DNA from: an uncultured Erysipelotrichaceae bacterium
GTDB lineage: Bacteria > Bacillota_I > Bacilli_A > RFN20 > CAG-826
Assembly (NCBI GenBank): GCA_902801805.1
Contig: CADCJP010000011.1
Span: forward strand, 12,650 to 36,344
DNA length: 23,695 bases
Direction: 5' to 3'
Made by a program: the position numbers and the translations under genes. The notes under the pieces were generated by a model that saw only the letters and a program-made list of their open reading frames with translations, was not told the DNA's origin and did no database searches. Of this stretch, positions 15,128 through 22,946 are shown in pieces; position 1 is the stretch's first letter; each line of letters starts with the position of its first letter.

Positions 15128-15178
15128 TGTATCCCCCATGTTACACTGTACCAATTTTAGCCAAGAGGTACACTAATG

Positions 15179-15206
15179 TGGACATGAAAAAATAATCGGC
15201 TATAAT
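15179..15206 (+). promoter_or_regulatory. Promoter of degV, nearly leaderless
   Basis: TGGACA (15179-15184) and TATAAT (15201-15206) are spaced by 16 bases. The predicted start, about 15213, is only some three bases before the ATG at 15216, and no ribosome site is visible upstream of that ATG. Confidence 0.65.
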
Positions 15207-15215
15207 AATCGTGTT

Positions 15216-16070
15216 ATGAAAATTGCTATATCTGTCGAATCTACTGTCGACCTTTCAAAAGAACTAATTAAACAATACAACTTAGAGATGATTCCATTCA
15301 CCGTATTATTAGGCGAAACAGCCTATTTAGATGGAGAAATCACCTCACAAGACATCTTTGATTTCGTTGCTAAAGAAAAAGTCTTACCACGTACAAGTGC
15401 GATTAACGATTTTCAATATCGTGAACACTTCGATAACTTACTCGCTAAAGGATATGACGCTATTATCCATATCTCATTAAGCTCTGAAATCTCTTCTTCA
15501 TGCTCTCATGCTGAAGCAATTGCAACAAAATACAATAACGTCTACATCATCGATTCTAAAAACCTTTCTACTGGTATCGCCTTATTAGCAATCTATGCTT
15601 CTAAGCTTAGAGACAAAGGCTTAAAACCAGAAGAAATTGTTAAGAAAGTCAATGCACGTGTCCCTTATGTTCAAGCAAGTTTCGTTATTCAAACTCTTGA
15701 ATACTTACATAAAGGTGGCCGTTGCTCAGGCTTATTAAGATTCGGTGCAACTATTCTTAGAATCAAACCACAAATCATTGTCAGTGATGGTAAAATGGCT
15801 CCTGCTAAAAAGTACATTGGCCGTAAGACACAAGTTATTAATGGCTACTGCAAGGACACATTAGAACAATTTGCTAATCCAGATCTCTCTGTTGCCTTCG
15901 TGACCCACACACAAGCGACACCTGAAATGGTGGCCGTGGCCATTGAAGCTTTAAAGAATCGTGGATTCAAAACCATCTATGAAACAAACGCCGGTGCGAC
16001 AATCACCAGCCACTGTGGTCCACAAACACTCGGTATTCTCTTCATCAATGATGGAGGTGCTGAAGAATAA
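15216..16070 (+). CDS. degV: DegV-family fatty-acid-binding protein
   Basis: A 284-residue cytoplasmic protein of the DegV (FakB-like) family, which holds a single fatty acid and, in FakB members, presents it to the kinase FakA for phosphorylation. Landmarks: N-terminal 'MKIAISVESTVDL' (usually AIVTDST-DL), 'LPRTSAIN' near residue 65 where the family has P-x-TSQPS, 'SLSSEISSS' at about 88-96, 'YLHKGGRCSG' near 168 (usually L-KGGRIS), and 'ITSHCGPQTLGILF' near the C-terminus (usually I-x-x-H-x-GPGALG). The start is fixed by the conserved first strand and agrees with the promoter three bases upstream of the transcription start. It stands alone, with a terminator behind it. Whether it is a FakB for the phospholipid pathway cannot be decided, because no fakA gene lies nearby. 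Confidence 0.88.
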   Translation: MKIAISVESTVDLSKELIKQYNLEMIPFTVLLGETAYLDGEITSQDIFDFVAKEKVLPRTSAINDFQYREHFDNLLAKGYDAIIHISLSSEISSSCSHAEAIATKYNNVYIIDSKNLSTGIALLAIYASKLRDKGLKPEEIVKKVNARVPYVQASFVIQTLEYLHKGGRCSGLLRFGATILRIKPQIIVSDGKMAPAKKYIGRKTQVINGYCKDTLEQFANPDLSVAFVTHTQATPEMVAVAIEALKNRGFKTIYETNAGATITSHCGPQTLGILFINDGGAEE

Positions 16071-16073
16071 GAA

Positions 16074-16102
16074 AAAACTGGCAATCGCCAGTTTTCTTTT
16101 TT
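16074..16102. terminator. Bidirectional intrinsic terminator
   Basis: AAAACTGGC-AATC-GCCAGTTTT, with T-rich runs on both strands, lies between the converging degV gene and the HTH gene that ends at 16101. It can serve both. Confidence 0.85.
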
Positions 16103-16712
16103 ACTTCTTTCTATTTCTTCTAAATAGATACCAAATGATTTCTAGTATCTCAACAGGAATCGCAACGATAAATAGTAATGGTAAGGAACGATTCATCACC
16201 ACTAAGAAGGTGAGGAATAATGATAACGCTGTTGTCCAAATGATAATGGAAGTAGCGATCATTCTTAAGAATCTATTATGATAGATAAATTCCCAAACCA
16301 CTAAGATGATACCAGTGATTAATGTGCCGTATATGAATGTTAACCATGGTTTGAAGGCGAATCTATCACCCATTAAGGTATTGAGTAAGAAGAATGTTAA
16401 TGTGACCACTAACCAGCCTAAACCAACGGATAAAAGCTTAAGATATGTTTGTTTTCTTTTCTTGCTTTGAGAAATCTTCACCGCTTTATGCTCACTTTGG
16501 AAGAAATCATCAACGTTAATACCATAGAAATCAGCAAGTGATTTCAAAACAAAGATATCTGGGAAGCCTTCACCTCTTTCCCATTTAGAAACAGACTTAT
16601 CGGAATAATTGAATTTTTCCGCAAGTTCTAATTGGGTAAGGCCACTGGCTTTACGGTAGTAAGCAAGGTTTTTTGCTAGTTGTTCTTGTTGGTTAATAAT
16701 ATCGTTTTCCAT
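16101..16712 (-). CDS. XRE-family HTH regulator with four membrane helices
   Basis: About 203 residues from the ATG at 16712. Residues 9-66 are a Cro/C1-type helix-turn-helix ('LAYYRKASGLTQLELAEKFNYSDKSVSKWERGEGFPDI', then 'LKSLADFYGINVDDFF'). A basic linker (SKKRKQTYLK) leads into four hydrophobic helices in the C-terminal 115 residues, and the protein ends in a basic tail (FRRNRKK). This is a known Bacillota architecture: a DNA-binding head tethered to the membrane, presumably sensing envelope state. A TTG 42 bases upstream (16754) would add 14 residues, but they do not belong to the domain and the TTG lacks a ribosome site. The ATG has no clear one either. Targets are unknown. Confidence 0.85.
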   Translation of the reverse strand: MENDIINQQEQLAKNLAYYRKASGLTQLELAEKFNYSDKSVSKWERGEGFPDIFVLKSLADFYGINVDDFFQSEHKAVKISQSKKRKQTYLKLLSVGLGWLVVTLTFFLLNTLMGDRFAFKPWLTFIYGTLITGIILVVWEFIYHNRFLRMIATSIIIWTTALSLFLTFLVVMNRSLPLLFIVAIPVEILEIIWYLFRRNRKK

Positions 16713-16780
16713 AAATGCGTTTTTGATTTTATTAAAAAATATGTAAAAAGGCAAACTTTATGCAATTTTCTTGTTTCAAA

Positions 16781-17941
16781 TTAGTCTTTTTGTTTTAAAA
16801 ATTGTTTAAGGAAGAGAATAGTGCGGCGATTAATCATTTGCATGGAATAAAGTTTATTCGCATCAACATTCGCTTTTTTAATTAATTCATTCTTTTCTTC
16901 CTTGTTCATATTAAGAGCGGCTTTTAAGCCCTTAAGTAAATCATAAATCTCATTACTTTTAATCCAAATCGCGTCATTTTCGAAGTATTTCTTAAAGTGA
17001 CGGTTTCTGACACTCACTAAGATCGAATCAGCGTTTAAATAGTTCACTAGGTTATCAGGAATTAAATAACGGTCATAGTCTTCAGTGTATGGGCATGGAT
17101 TAATGTTCATTAATGATTGGTTAGCAAGAGAGATAACGTCATCGCTTTGAAGCATACCCATATTAATAATGTTATGGCTACCATCGATAGCTTTATCTAA
17201 GTGTTCTTTGTTACCGTGGTAACCAGAGATATATAAAGTGATGTCAGGATTATCTAATTCCTTAAAGGCTTTAATTAATTCATAAACCCCAAATCTTTCT
17301 TCTAAAGAGCCGTTATAAAAGATGTATTTACCGTATTGGTTTTTATTCTTTTGGGTAACCTTGTTATCTAGGATGCCTTCAAAGGACATACTAGCCCTGT
17401 TACTTTTATTGAATAACTCATTTAAGCCAGGAGTTAATGTAATATAGCCAGAAAGGTTACTAGCTTTACCTAAAAGGTATTTAGTGTAAGAAGGACCCGC
17501 CGCTTTAATCATGCTTGGCGTAGTGCTACAAACACCGATGATTGGTAAATTATATTTTTTTGCTAAAGCGGTGGAGTTATTTAAAACATTTGGATTAAGG
17601 GTATCAGTAATCACAATTGCATCATTAAGATCGATGCCGTTCATAATCTTCTTACATTGAGCTTTAACTGATAAATAGCGTTGGATTTTTAATCTTTTAA
17701 TACCGACATAGTGCCAAGTAATCTTGCCTTCTGTTTTATTCTCTGGTTCTAGCTTTTTAAGCTTGCAGTACTTTCTAGAGAAAGGACGGATAGAGATAAC
17801 TTCTACTTGGTGAGTTAACGCTAAGGAACGGATAAAACGGTTATGAAGATTTTGAATTGATGTGTTTAAAGATTCCCACGCTGAAGAGAAGACCACATAG
17901 TCCTCTTTCTTAAGCGCAGTTGTAAAATAGATAATCTTCAT
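16781..17941 (-). CDS. Glycosyltransferase, GT-B fold (family 4-like)
   Basis: About 386 residues. The N-terminus 'MKIIYFTTAL' and 'SIQNLHNRFIRSLALTHQVEVISIRPF' is the acceptor-side Rossmann half of a GT-B enzyme. The C-terminal half has 'KYIFYNGSLEERFGVYELIKAFKEL', 'DITLYISGYHGN', 'MGMLQSDDVISLANQSLMNINPCP' and 'YDRYLIPDNLVNYLNADSILVS', which match the nucleotide-sugar-binding end of GT4-like enzymes. There are no membrane segments. It transfers a sugar from a nucleotide donor to a cell-envelope glycan or lipid; which one is unknown. A GTG at 18007 would add 22 residues, but the family start motif, and a TATAAT on this strand at 17983-17978 lying between the two codons, favour the ATG at 17941. 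Nothing next to it forms a polysaccharide cluster. Confidence 0.85.
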   Translation of the reverse strand: MKIIYFTTALKKEDYVVFSSAWESLNTSIQNLHNRFIRSLALTHQVEVISIRPFSRKYCKLKKLEPENKTEGKITWHYVGIKRLKIQRYLSVKAQCKKIMNGIDLNDAIVITDTLNPNVLNNSTALAKKYNLPIIGVCSTTPSMIKAAGPSYTKYLLGKASNLSGYITLTPGLNELFNKSNRASMSFEGILDNKVTQKNKNQYGKYIFYNGSLEERFGVYELIKAFKELDNPDITLYISGYHGNKEHLDKAIDGSHNIINMGMLQSDDVISLANQSLMNINPCPYTEDYDRYLIPDNLVNYLNADSILVSVRNRHFKKYFENDAIWIKSNEIYDLLKGLKAALNMNKEEKNELIKKANVDANKLYSMQMINRRTILFLKQFLKQKD

Positions 17942-17953
17942 ATACTTGTCTTT

Positions 17954-17983
17954 GTTTGGCTTGCCAAACACACTCACATTATA
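17954..17983 (-). promoter_or_regulatory. Probable promoter and palindrome before the glycosyltransferase gene
   Basis: TATAAT on the minus strand (17983-17978) is 37 bases from the ATG; a weak TGTTCA lies 17 bases further up. Between them and the start codon is a perfect palindrome GTTTGGC-AA-GCCAAAC (17969-17954 on this strand), which may be an operator or a leader hairpin. Confidence 0.45.
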
Positions 17984-18027
17984 GAGTTTTATCTTCCTAA
18001 TGAACACAAAAATGTTAAAATTGATGC

Positions 18028-18620
18028 ATGGAAAAGATTGCTAAAACATGGAATGAGTTTTTTAAAAAACTCCAGAACGAAGACTTTTGCTTAAAACTCA
18101 ATGACTTTTTAAACAAAGAATATCGTGATTATACTTGCTACCCACCGAGGGAACTTTTGTTCAATGCTTTTAGACTTACACCATTAGATAAAGTCAAAGT
18201 CGTGATAGTGGGACAAGACCCATATCATGAACCAGGTCAAGCCATGGGTTTATCTTTCTCTGTACCAGAAGGAACCAAGGTTCCTCCATCATTAGTAAAC
18301 ATCTATAAAGAGATTGCTCAAGAGTATAATTGTAAGATGAATTTCTCAGTCACAATATTGAAGAATATCGCACATTCTTAGCTCGTGTTTTAGAAGTATT
18401 AGATCATCAAAATCAACCAATCGTTTTCTTACTTTGGGGTGGCCCAGCGAGAAAACTTAAAGCATATTTACATAATCCTTCACATCTCATTTTAGAATGT
18501 ATTCATCCTTCCCCTTTAGCCGCAAATCACGGGGGATGGTTTGGAAATAACCATTTTAAAAAGGCCAACCAATACCTAGTTGAAAAGGGAGTGAAAGGTA
18601 TTAATTGGCCTAACATGTAG
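18028..18620 (+). pseudogene. ung: Uracil-DNA glycosylase gene, broken by an internal deletion and frameshift
   Basis: The 5' part (18028 to about 18345) encodes a normal Ung N-terminus with the catalytic motif 'VVIVGQDPYHEPGQAMGLSFSVP'. After 'NCKMNFS' the frame is lost and would stop at 18381. The 3' part resumes in another frame from about 18344 ('SHNIEEYRTFLARVLEVLD', 'IVFLLWGGPARKLKAYL', 'ECIHPSPLAANHGGWFGNNHF', ending 'INWPNM' and TAG at 18618-18620). Compared with the family, about 25-27 residues are missing at the junction, including the conserved 'W-x-x-QGVLLLNTxLTV' segment. The total of 593 bases is not a multiple of three. The gene would normally remove uracil from DNA; this copy cannot encode an active enzyme, unless the deletion is an assembly artefact. 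Confidence 0.85.
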
Positions 18621-18643
18621 CATAATTTCGCTACTTGTTTTTA
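18617..18643 (+). terminator. Possible terminator of the broken ung gene
   Basis: GTAGC/GCTAC is a 5-bp stem around an 8-base loop that overlaps the stop codon, followed by TTGTTTTTATTTT. The stem is short, so this is only a moderate call. Confidence 0.45.
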
Positions 18644-18648
18644 TTTTA

Positions 18649-19698
18649 TTAGTCGTTTTTTTCAGCTTTTTCTCTTCTTTGTTTGATGAACAAATAGATA
18701 AACACTGTAGCAGCGAAAGCGGTAGCCACTAAAGTAGCAGCAAACCAAACCCAGTATGGACCATGTGGTTTGTTTTTCACATATGTTCTGATTAATCTCG
18801 CTAAACCATAGATGAAAGCGGTTAAGGATATCATTGTGAATCCCGCCATATATTTAATCATGCTGAAGTTACCCTTAATAGTTCTGACTAAGTTGAGTGT
18901 ACCTAAAACAATTAAGAATAAACCTACAACAGTAATCAACATTGCGTCAGGATCGCCATCATAACCGACGGCACCGCCATCTTGATAAGTTTCGAAACTA
19001 TTCACTAATTTAATTAAATAGAAAATGAATAAGAAGAGACCACCAGCAATGCTGGCAATATTTAATGTCATTGGAACAGCCTTGCTCTCTTTGCTTTCTT
19101 CGTCTCTTAAGATAGCTTTGTTTTCTAAGATTCTTGGTGCGGTGATTTGAATAACAACGATTAAAGCGCCAGTAAGAACAATACATGGACCCATAAAAGC
19201 AATGTTATAAACAAATGAATATAAGAATGGATTCATATCGTTTAGTTCCCAAGCGAAACCAGATGGTTCAGACCAGAAGATAACACCCGCTAAGTAGTGA
19301 CTTAAGAATTTTAATAAACCACCAATCACTGTACCAGCTACTAACCATAGTATTTTAGAATTTCTGTCTTTAGCCTTATCATAGAATGGTTTCAAGAAAC
19401 CAACTACGCCCACAAAAGCATATGGGAAGACATAGTCTAAAAGCATTTGTATTGGGTGTAAGATGTACGCACTAGTAGCGACGTCAATTAAACCCATAAT
19501 TAAACCGGTGATTACTGCTGCGATAACGCCACGACGATAAGCAATAATTAAAACTGCAATCATCGCAATGCCGATTGAACCACCGTTAATGAATATGCCT
19601 TTGAATAAAATGCTTTGTAATTCATCAAAGACATAACCTAAAGCGGCAATAATGCCAATTTCTGTAATGGCACGTACCGTATTTGCTGTGTTTTTCAT
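18649..19698 (-). CDS. thiT: ThiT thiamine transporter (ECF S component) fused to a four-helix membrane domain
   Basis: About 349 residues. Roughly the first 190 match ThiT, the thiamine-binding subunit of an energy-coupling-factor importer. Landmarks are 'FINGGSIGIAMIAVLIIAYRRG', 'GLIMGLIDVATSAYILHPIQMLLDY', and the binding region 'FLSHYLAGVIFW...YSFVYNIAFMGP', which keeps the His, Trp, Tyr and Asn that line the thiamine site in Lactococcus ThiT. ThiT usually ends there; this protein continues with a charged linker (about 195-210) and four more hydrophobic helices (about 212-233, 251-270, 280-303, 315-338), then a basic tail. The gene is behind a TPP riboswitch and terminator, which supports thiamine uptake. 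The GTG at 19704 is two bases from AGGAGG; the ATG at 19698 is eight bases away and is preferred. Confidence 0.88.
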   Translation of the reverse strand: MKNTANTVRAITEIGIIAALGYVFDELQSILFKGIFINGGSIGIAMIAVLIIAYRRGVIAAVITGLIMGLIDVATSAYILHPIQMLLDYVFPYAFVGVVGFLKPFYDKAKDRNSKILWLVAGTVIGGLLKFLSHYLAGVIFWSEPSGFAWELNDMNPFLYSFVYNIAFMGPCIVLTGALIVVIQITAPRILENKAILRDEESKESKAVPMTLNIASIAGGLFLFIFYLIKLVNSFETYQDGGAVGYDGDPDAMLITVVGLFLIVLGTLNLVRTIKGNFSMIKYMAGFTMISLTAFIYGLARLIRTYVKNKPHGPYWVWFAATLVATAFAATVFIYLFIKQRREKAEKND

Positions 19699-19715
19699 TA
19701 ACACTTCCTCCTAAA

Positions 19716-19744
19716 TAAAAACCCTCAATATCTAGTAATGAGGG
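19716..19744 (-). terminator. Riboswitch-controlled terminator before thiT
   Basis: On the minus strand CCCTCA-(11 bases)-TGAGGG forms a 6-bp stem followed by TTTTT, directly before the AGGAGG site (19712-19707). It is the probable off-state hairpin of the TPP riboswitch. Confidence 0.75.
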
Positions 19745-19764
19745 GGAAACGTTTAACTAAAAAA

Positions 19765-19851
19765 GTTCCCTCCGCTAGAATTACCTAGATCAGGTACGGT
19801 CGGTCCCAAGAAGGACCCTCTCAGCCGAATTTCGTTCAGCTCCCATCAGTA
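19765..19851 (-). promoter_or_regulatory. TPP (THI-box) riboswitch
   Basis: The minus strand carries the THI-box consensus in order: GGGAGC near 19846, GGCTGAGAGGG near 19825, ACCTGATCTAGGTAATTCTAGC around 19795-19774, and GGAGGGAA just after. These are the pyrimidine- and pyrophosphate-sensing helices of the thiamine pyrophosphate riboswitch. With a terminator behind it, TPP binding should reduce thiT transcription. Confidence 0.93.
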
Positions 19852-19964
19852 ATCATAAACTTTTGTTTAACTAATGCAAATGGATTTTTCGTGTATGCGA
19901 TATATAAATCAGTAACATTTATAATGTTGTTATGTTATAGTTATTACAGTTTGGAGGAACTCCC

Positions 19965-20909
19965 ATGGAAGAAAAAGATATCAAGGAAAATGTGGAAGGC
20001 TTAGAAGAACAAAAAACTGAAGCCAAACCATATCAAGCTATTGTCGAAGAAAAAAGACAAGAACTATTTAAAGCGTATTCTAAACAAAGAAGAATCAGCA
20101 ACATCTTAATGTTCGTGGTTCTTATCGGCATTGTCGGCGTGATGTTCTTAATCATGAACAACAACAATGTTTTAAAGATTATTGGTTATGTAGGTGCAGG
20201 CGTTCTCCTTGTTGGTATGATCCTTTACTATGTATTCAATAGAAAAGGCTTCCCAACAAAGACCAAGAATTATATGGCTGAAGTCACTCAAATCTTAAGA
20301 GATAGACAGTTCAAAGACACCTATGATGATGTCAAATACGACCCAGAAGAAAAGATGTCTGTTGCGGATTTCACTGGTGATGGTGTTTATAAAGATGCCT
20401 ATGCTACTAATTCTAGAAACATCGTCAGAATGGAATATAAAGGTCACCATGTCACCTATGGTGAAGTTGCTTTATTAAGACCTGCGCAAAAAAGGCAACA
20501 AACTCCACCTTTATTCGTTGGTAAATACATTTCTATGCCAAATGATTTAGAGTTTGAAGGTCGTATCATTATTGCTTATAAGAATCCTAAACAACCATTC
20601 GACTTACCAAATAATGTCGATGATTTAGTGGCCTTAGAAGAAAAAGAAGATTTAGTGGTCTATGGTCCAGAAGGCGCTGATTTCCGCAAGATTTTAGGCG
20701 GTAGCTTCATTAGTGAACTTCGTAGACTTAGAATCGATACTCACTTATTCAATATTAATATTGCTGTTTGGGGTGGTCATTCCGCAGCATACTTAAGCTA
20801 TGATGATGGTGTGATGGCAATTCCATTCGAAAAGCCATTTGACTATGAAGGATTTGAACAATCCTGCAAAGATGTGGATGCTCTCATTAAATTATTAGCG
20901 GGAGAATAA
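19965..20909 (+). CDS. Membrane protein, DUF3137-like
   Basis: A 314-residue protein. An acidic N-terminal tail and a charged helix (about 25-45) precede two hydrophobic helices (about 46-66 and 71-90). The rest is a soluble cytoplasmic domain with 'FTGDGVYKDAYATNSRNIVRMEYKGHHVTYGEVAL' and 'PLFVGKYISMPNDLEFEGRIIIAYK'. A pattern in which the protein is tested for its own 'F-x-G' and closing 'D..Y..F' strands fits the DUF3137 family, whose function is not known. The assignment is by general resemblance. GGAGGA at 19953-19958 precedes the ATG, which opens an operon with very short gaps: DUF402 protein, tsaE, tsaB, rimI and tsaD. No role in tRNA modification is implied by the neighbours alone. 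Confidence 0.7.
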   Translation: MEEKDIKENVEGLEEQKTEAKPYQAIVEEKRQELFKAYSKQRRISNILMFVVLIGIVGVMFLIMNNNNVLKIIGYVGAGVLLVGMILYYVFNRKGFPTKTKNYMAEVTQILRDRQFKDTYDDVKYDPEEKMSVADFTGDGVYKDAYATNSRNIVRMEYKGHHVTYGEVALLRPAQKRQQTPPLFVGKYISMPNDLEFEGRIIIAYKNPKQPFDLPNNVDDLVALEEKEDLVVYGPEGADFRKILGGSFISELRRLRIDTHLFNINIAVWGGHSAAYLSYDDGVMAIPFEKPFDYEGFEQSCKDVDALIKLLAGE

Positions 20910-20910
20910 T

Positions 20911-21441
20911 ATGTCATCCGTCGGACGTTGGTATAGTATCCGTTGTTATAAACATGATGGGACCTTACACCGTGTTTGGGACCGTGGTTTAGTTTTAGAG
21001 AACAACGAAGACTATCTAGTCATAGCGACTAAAAAGGCCAAAGTTATTGAGGCTAATGGCCGCTGCTGGTTTACTAAAGAACCAGCGGTTACCATCTTTT
21101 CTAAAAAAGAATGGTGGAACGTTATCTGTATGATGAAGAAAGATGGTGTTTGCTATTACTGCAACATCGCTTCTCCAAGCATCATCGATAAAGACTCAAT
21201 CAAATACATCGATTATGATTTAGACGCTAAGCTCTTTCATGATAATGAAATCAGAGTGTTAGACGAAAAGGAATATCTACATCATAAAAATACCTATCAA
21301 TATAGTGACGAATTAGATGCGGTTCTAAAGAACCAAACCAAAGTGATCGTGGAAAAGATGCGCAAACGCGAATTCCCTTTTGACGATGACATGATTAACA
21401 AATATTTCGCACAATATTTAGAAAGCACAAAGAAAGAATAA
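20911..21441 (+). CDS. DUF402 nucleoside tri/diphosphate phosphatase (Ntdp-like)
   Basis: A 176-residue cytoplasmic protein of the DUF402 family. It has the family strands 'IRCYKHDGTLHRVWDRGLVL', 'ATKKAKVIEANGRCWFTKEPAVTIFSKKEWWNVICMM' and the core 'GVCYYCNIASPSIIDKDSIKYIDYDLDAKLF', with acidic residues (Asp in IDYDLD; 'DEKEY') that bind a metal in the characterised Staphylococcus and Streptomyces members. Those hydrolyse nucleoside tri- and diphosphates, which suggests the same here. It starts one base after the previous stop and ends one base before tsaE. Length is typical. Confidence 0.85.
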   Translation: MSSVGRWYSIRCYKHDGTLHRVWDRGLVLENNEDYLVIATKKAKVIEANGRCWFTKEPAVTIFSKKEWWNVICMMKKDGVCYYCNIASPSIIDKDSIKYIDYDLDAKLFHDNEIRVLDEKEYLHHKNTYQYSDELDAVLKNQTKVIVEKMRKREFPFDDDMINKYFAQYLESTKKE

Positions 21442-21442
21442 A

Positions 21443-21889
21443 ATGGAATATCAAATTACTACAAGAAGCGCCGAAGAAACTATGAATCTTGGGCAGAGAT
21501 TTGTTGCCCTTTGTAAACCTGGTTCAACGTTCTGTTTAACCGGTGATTTAGGCGCGGGAAAAACCACTCTTGTTAGAGGTATCGCCAAAGCTTTAAACAT
21601 TAAAAGCGTTGTTCAATCTCCAACATTTAACATTATGAAAGTTTACTTCGATGGTGATAGACCACTCATCCATATTGATGCCTATCGTCTCGCTGACGTC
21701 AATACTGATATTGGTCTTGATGAGTATATTGGCTATGAAACAGGTATTACTGTTATTGAATGGCCAGAATTCATTAAAGACTTAATTCCAGAAGACGCCA
21801 TTGAAGTGAATATTACTCACGTCCAAGACAACGTGAGAAACATTAAGATCGTTAGTAACGATAACGACCTTATGGAGGGATTAAAGTAA
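21443..21889 (+). CDS. tsaE: TsaE, ATPase of the t6A tRNA modification system
   Basis: A 148-residue P-loop protein. 'FCLTGDLGAGKTTLVRGIAKAL' carries Walker A GDLGAGKT at 34-41; 'VQSPTFNIMKVY' and 'HIDAYRL' follow, as in all TsaE. 'VIEWPEFI' near residue 112 is the conserved Walker-like WPE motif. It works with TsaB and TsaD to make threonylcarbamoyladenosine at position 37 of ANN-decoding tRNAs, hydrolysing ATP to reset the complex. Its stop TAA shares its last base with the ATG of tsaB (TAATG), a tight translational coupling. Confidence 0.95.
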   Translation: MEYQITTRSAEETMNLGQRFVALCKPGSTFCLTGDLGAGKTTLVRGIAKALNIKSVVQSPTFNIMKVYFDGDRPLIHIDAYRLADVNTDIGLDEYIGYETGITVIEWPEFIKDLIPEDAIEVNITHVQDNVRNIKIVSNDNDLMEGLK

Positions 21890-22470
21890 TGGTTACAGTA
21901 TTATTAGATTCCTCAAATACCAACCTTTCAGTTGGCATCGCGAAGGATAACCTCTTATTAGACTATGTTTCCTATGAAGCCTGGCAAAGACAATCAGAAT
22001 ATATGATTGTGGAACTTAATAAGCTTTTAGAGAAACACAATATCCAAAAAGAAGACATTAAAGAAGTTATCGTCGCTAAAGGTCCTGGCTCATATACAGG
22101 CGTCCGTATCGCGATTACAATCGCTAAAACAATCGCGGTTGCGTTGGACGCTAAATTATATGCAGTGAGCTCCTTAAGAGTGCAAAAAGATGGCACATAT
22201 CCATCAATTTGCCTAATCAACGCTAGAAGTGGTCGTTCTTACGTTGGTGTTTACCAAGACCAAAAAATCTTACTCGATGACTGCATTATGAAAAACGATG
22301 AAGTCATGAATTACATTAAAGATCATCCAGACTACAAGGTCTGTGGTGACACTAAATATTTAAACATTGAAGGTGTGGCCTCTAATAATCTTCAAGAGAT
22401 GTTGAACCTTAAAGATTCATTAGAATCTATTAACCCACTTTCCTTGAAACCAGTTTACATGAAGGACTAA
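21889..22470 (+). CDS. tsaB: TsaB, scaffold protein of the t6A tRNA modification complex
   Basis: A 193-residue member of the actin-like family. 'VLLDSSNTNLSVGI' at the N-terminus, 'VIVAKGPGSYTGVRIAITIAKTIA' at about 63-86 and 'LYAVSSL' are the standard marks. It binds TsaD as a heterodimer and is itself not catalytic. At 193 residues it is shorter than many TsaB (about 220-230), with a reduced C-terminal lobe, as is seen in small-genome Bacillota. GGAGG at 21873-21877 is the ribosome site, inside tsaE. Confidence 0.92.
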   Translation: MVTVLLDSSNTNLSVGIAKDNLLLDYVSYEAWQRQSEYMIVELNKLLEKHNIQKEDIKEVIVAKGPGSYTGVRIAITIAKTIAVALDAKLYAVSSLRVQKDGTYPSICLINARSGRSYVGVYQDQKILLDDCIMKNDEVMNYIKDHPDYKVCGDTKYLNIEGVASNNLQEMLNLKDSLESINPLSLKPVYMKD

Positions 22471-22471
22471 T

Positions 22472-22945
22472 ATGCAAAACCTATTCGTCAACATTAGAGA
22501 AGCGAAATTAGATGATCTCAAAGCCATCATGGAAATTGAAGGCTTATGCTTTCCTCATGGGGCTTGGAGAGAAGAAAATATCCTTTATGAGCTAAAGGAA
22601 AATCCAGTGGCTCATTTCTGGGTCGTTGAGCTCTCAATTAATGATGAAAAAGGCTATCAAGTCGTAGGCTTCTGCGATTATTGGGAAACATTCGATAGTG
22701 CGACAATTTGTCAAATTGCCGTTCATCCATACTTACAAAGAAAACAATTAGGTTCAGCGATGATGGATGAAATCTATAACGATTGCTATGCGAAGAAAGT
22801 CAGAACACTCACATTAGAAGTGAGAACCAATAATACTTCTGCGATTAGTTTTTATAAAAAACATGGTTTCAAAATTGAAACAACAAAACCGCATTATTAC
22901 GATAACGGTGATGATGCATATTACATGATTTTACAGGTGAAATAA
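22472..22945 (+). CDS. rimI: RimI-type protein N-acetyltransferase
   Basis: A 157-residue GNAT enzyme. 'IREAKLDDLKAIMEIEGLCFP' opens the fold. 'ICQIAVHPYLQRKQLGSAMMDEI' at about 80-103 is the acetyl-CoA-binding loop (Q/R-x-x-G-x-G/A, here QRKQLGSA), and 'LEVRTNNTSAISFYKKHGFKI' is the closing motif. RimI acetylates the N-terminal residue of ribosomal protein S18 in E. coli, and the gene sits between tsaB and tsaD in many Bacillota, as here. It starts one base after tsaB; AAGGA at 22462-22466 serves as ribosome site. Other N-terminal targets are possible. Confidence 0.92.
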   Translation: MQNLFVNIREAKLDDLKAIMEIEGLCFPHGAWREENILYELKENPVAHFWVVELSINDEKGYQVVGFCDYWETFDSATICQIAVHPYLQRKQLGSAMMDEIYNDCYAKKVRTLTLEVRTNNTSAISFYKKHGFKIETTKPHYYDNGDDAYYMILQVK

Positions 22946-22946
22946 C

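Noticed and set aside
15128..15178. Terminator after the ATPase gene
   Set aside because: TGTACC/GGTACA can pair around a 14-base loop, but there is no T tract behind it; termination may occur elsewhere or transcription may continue into degV.
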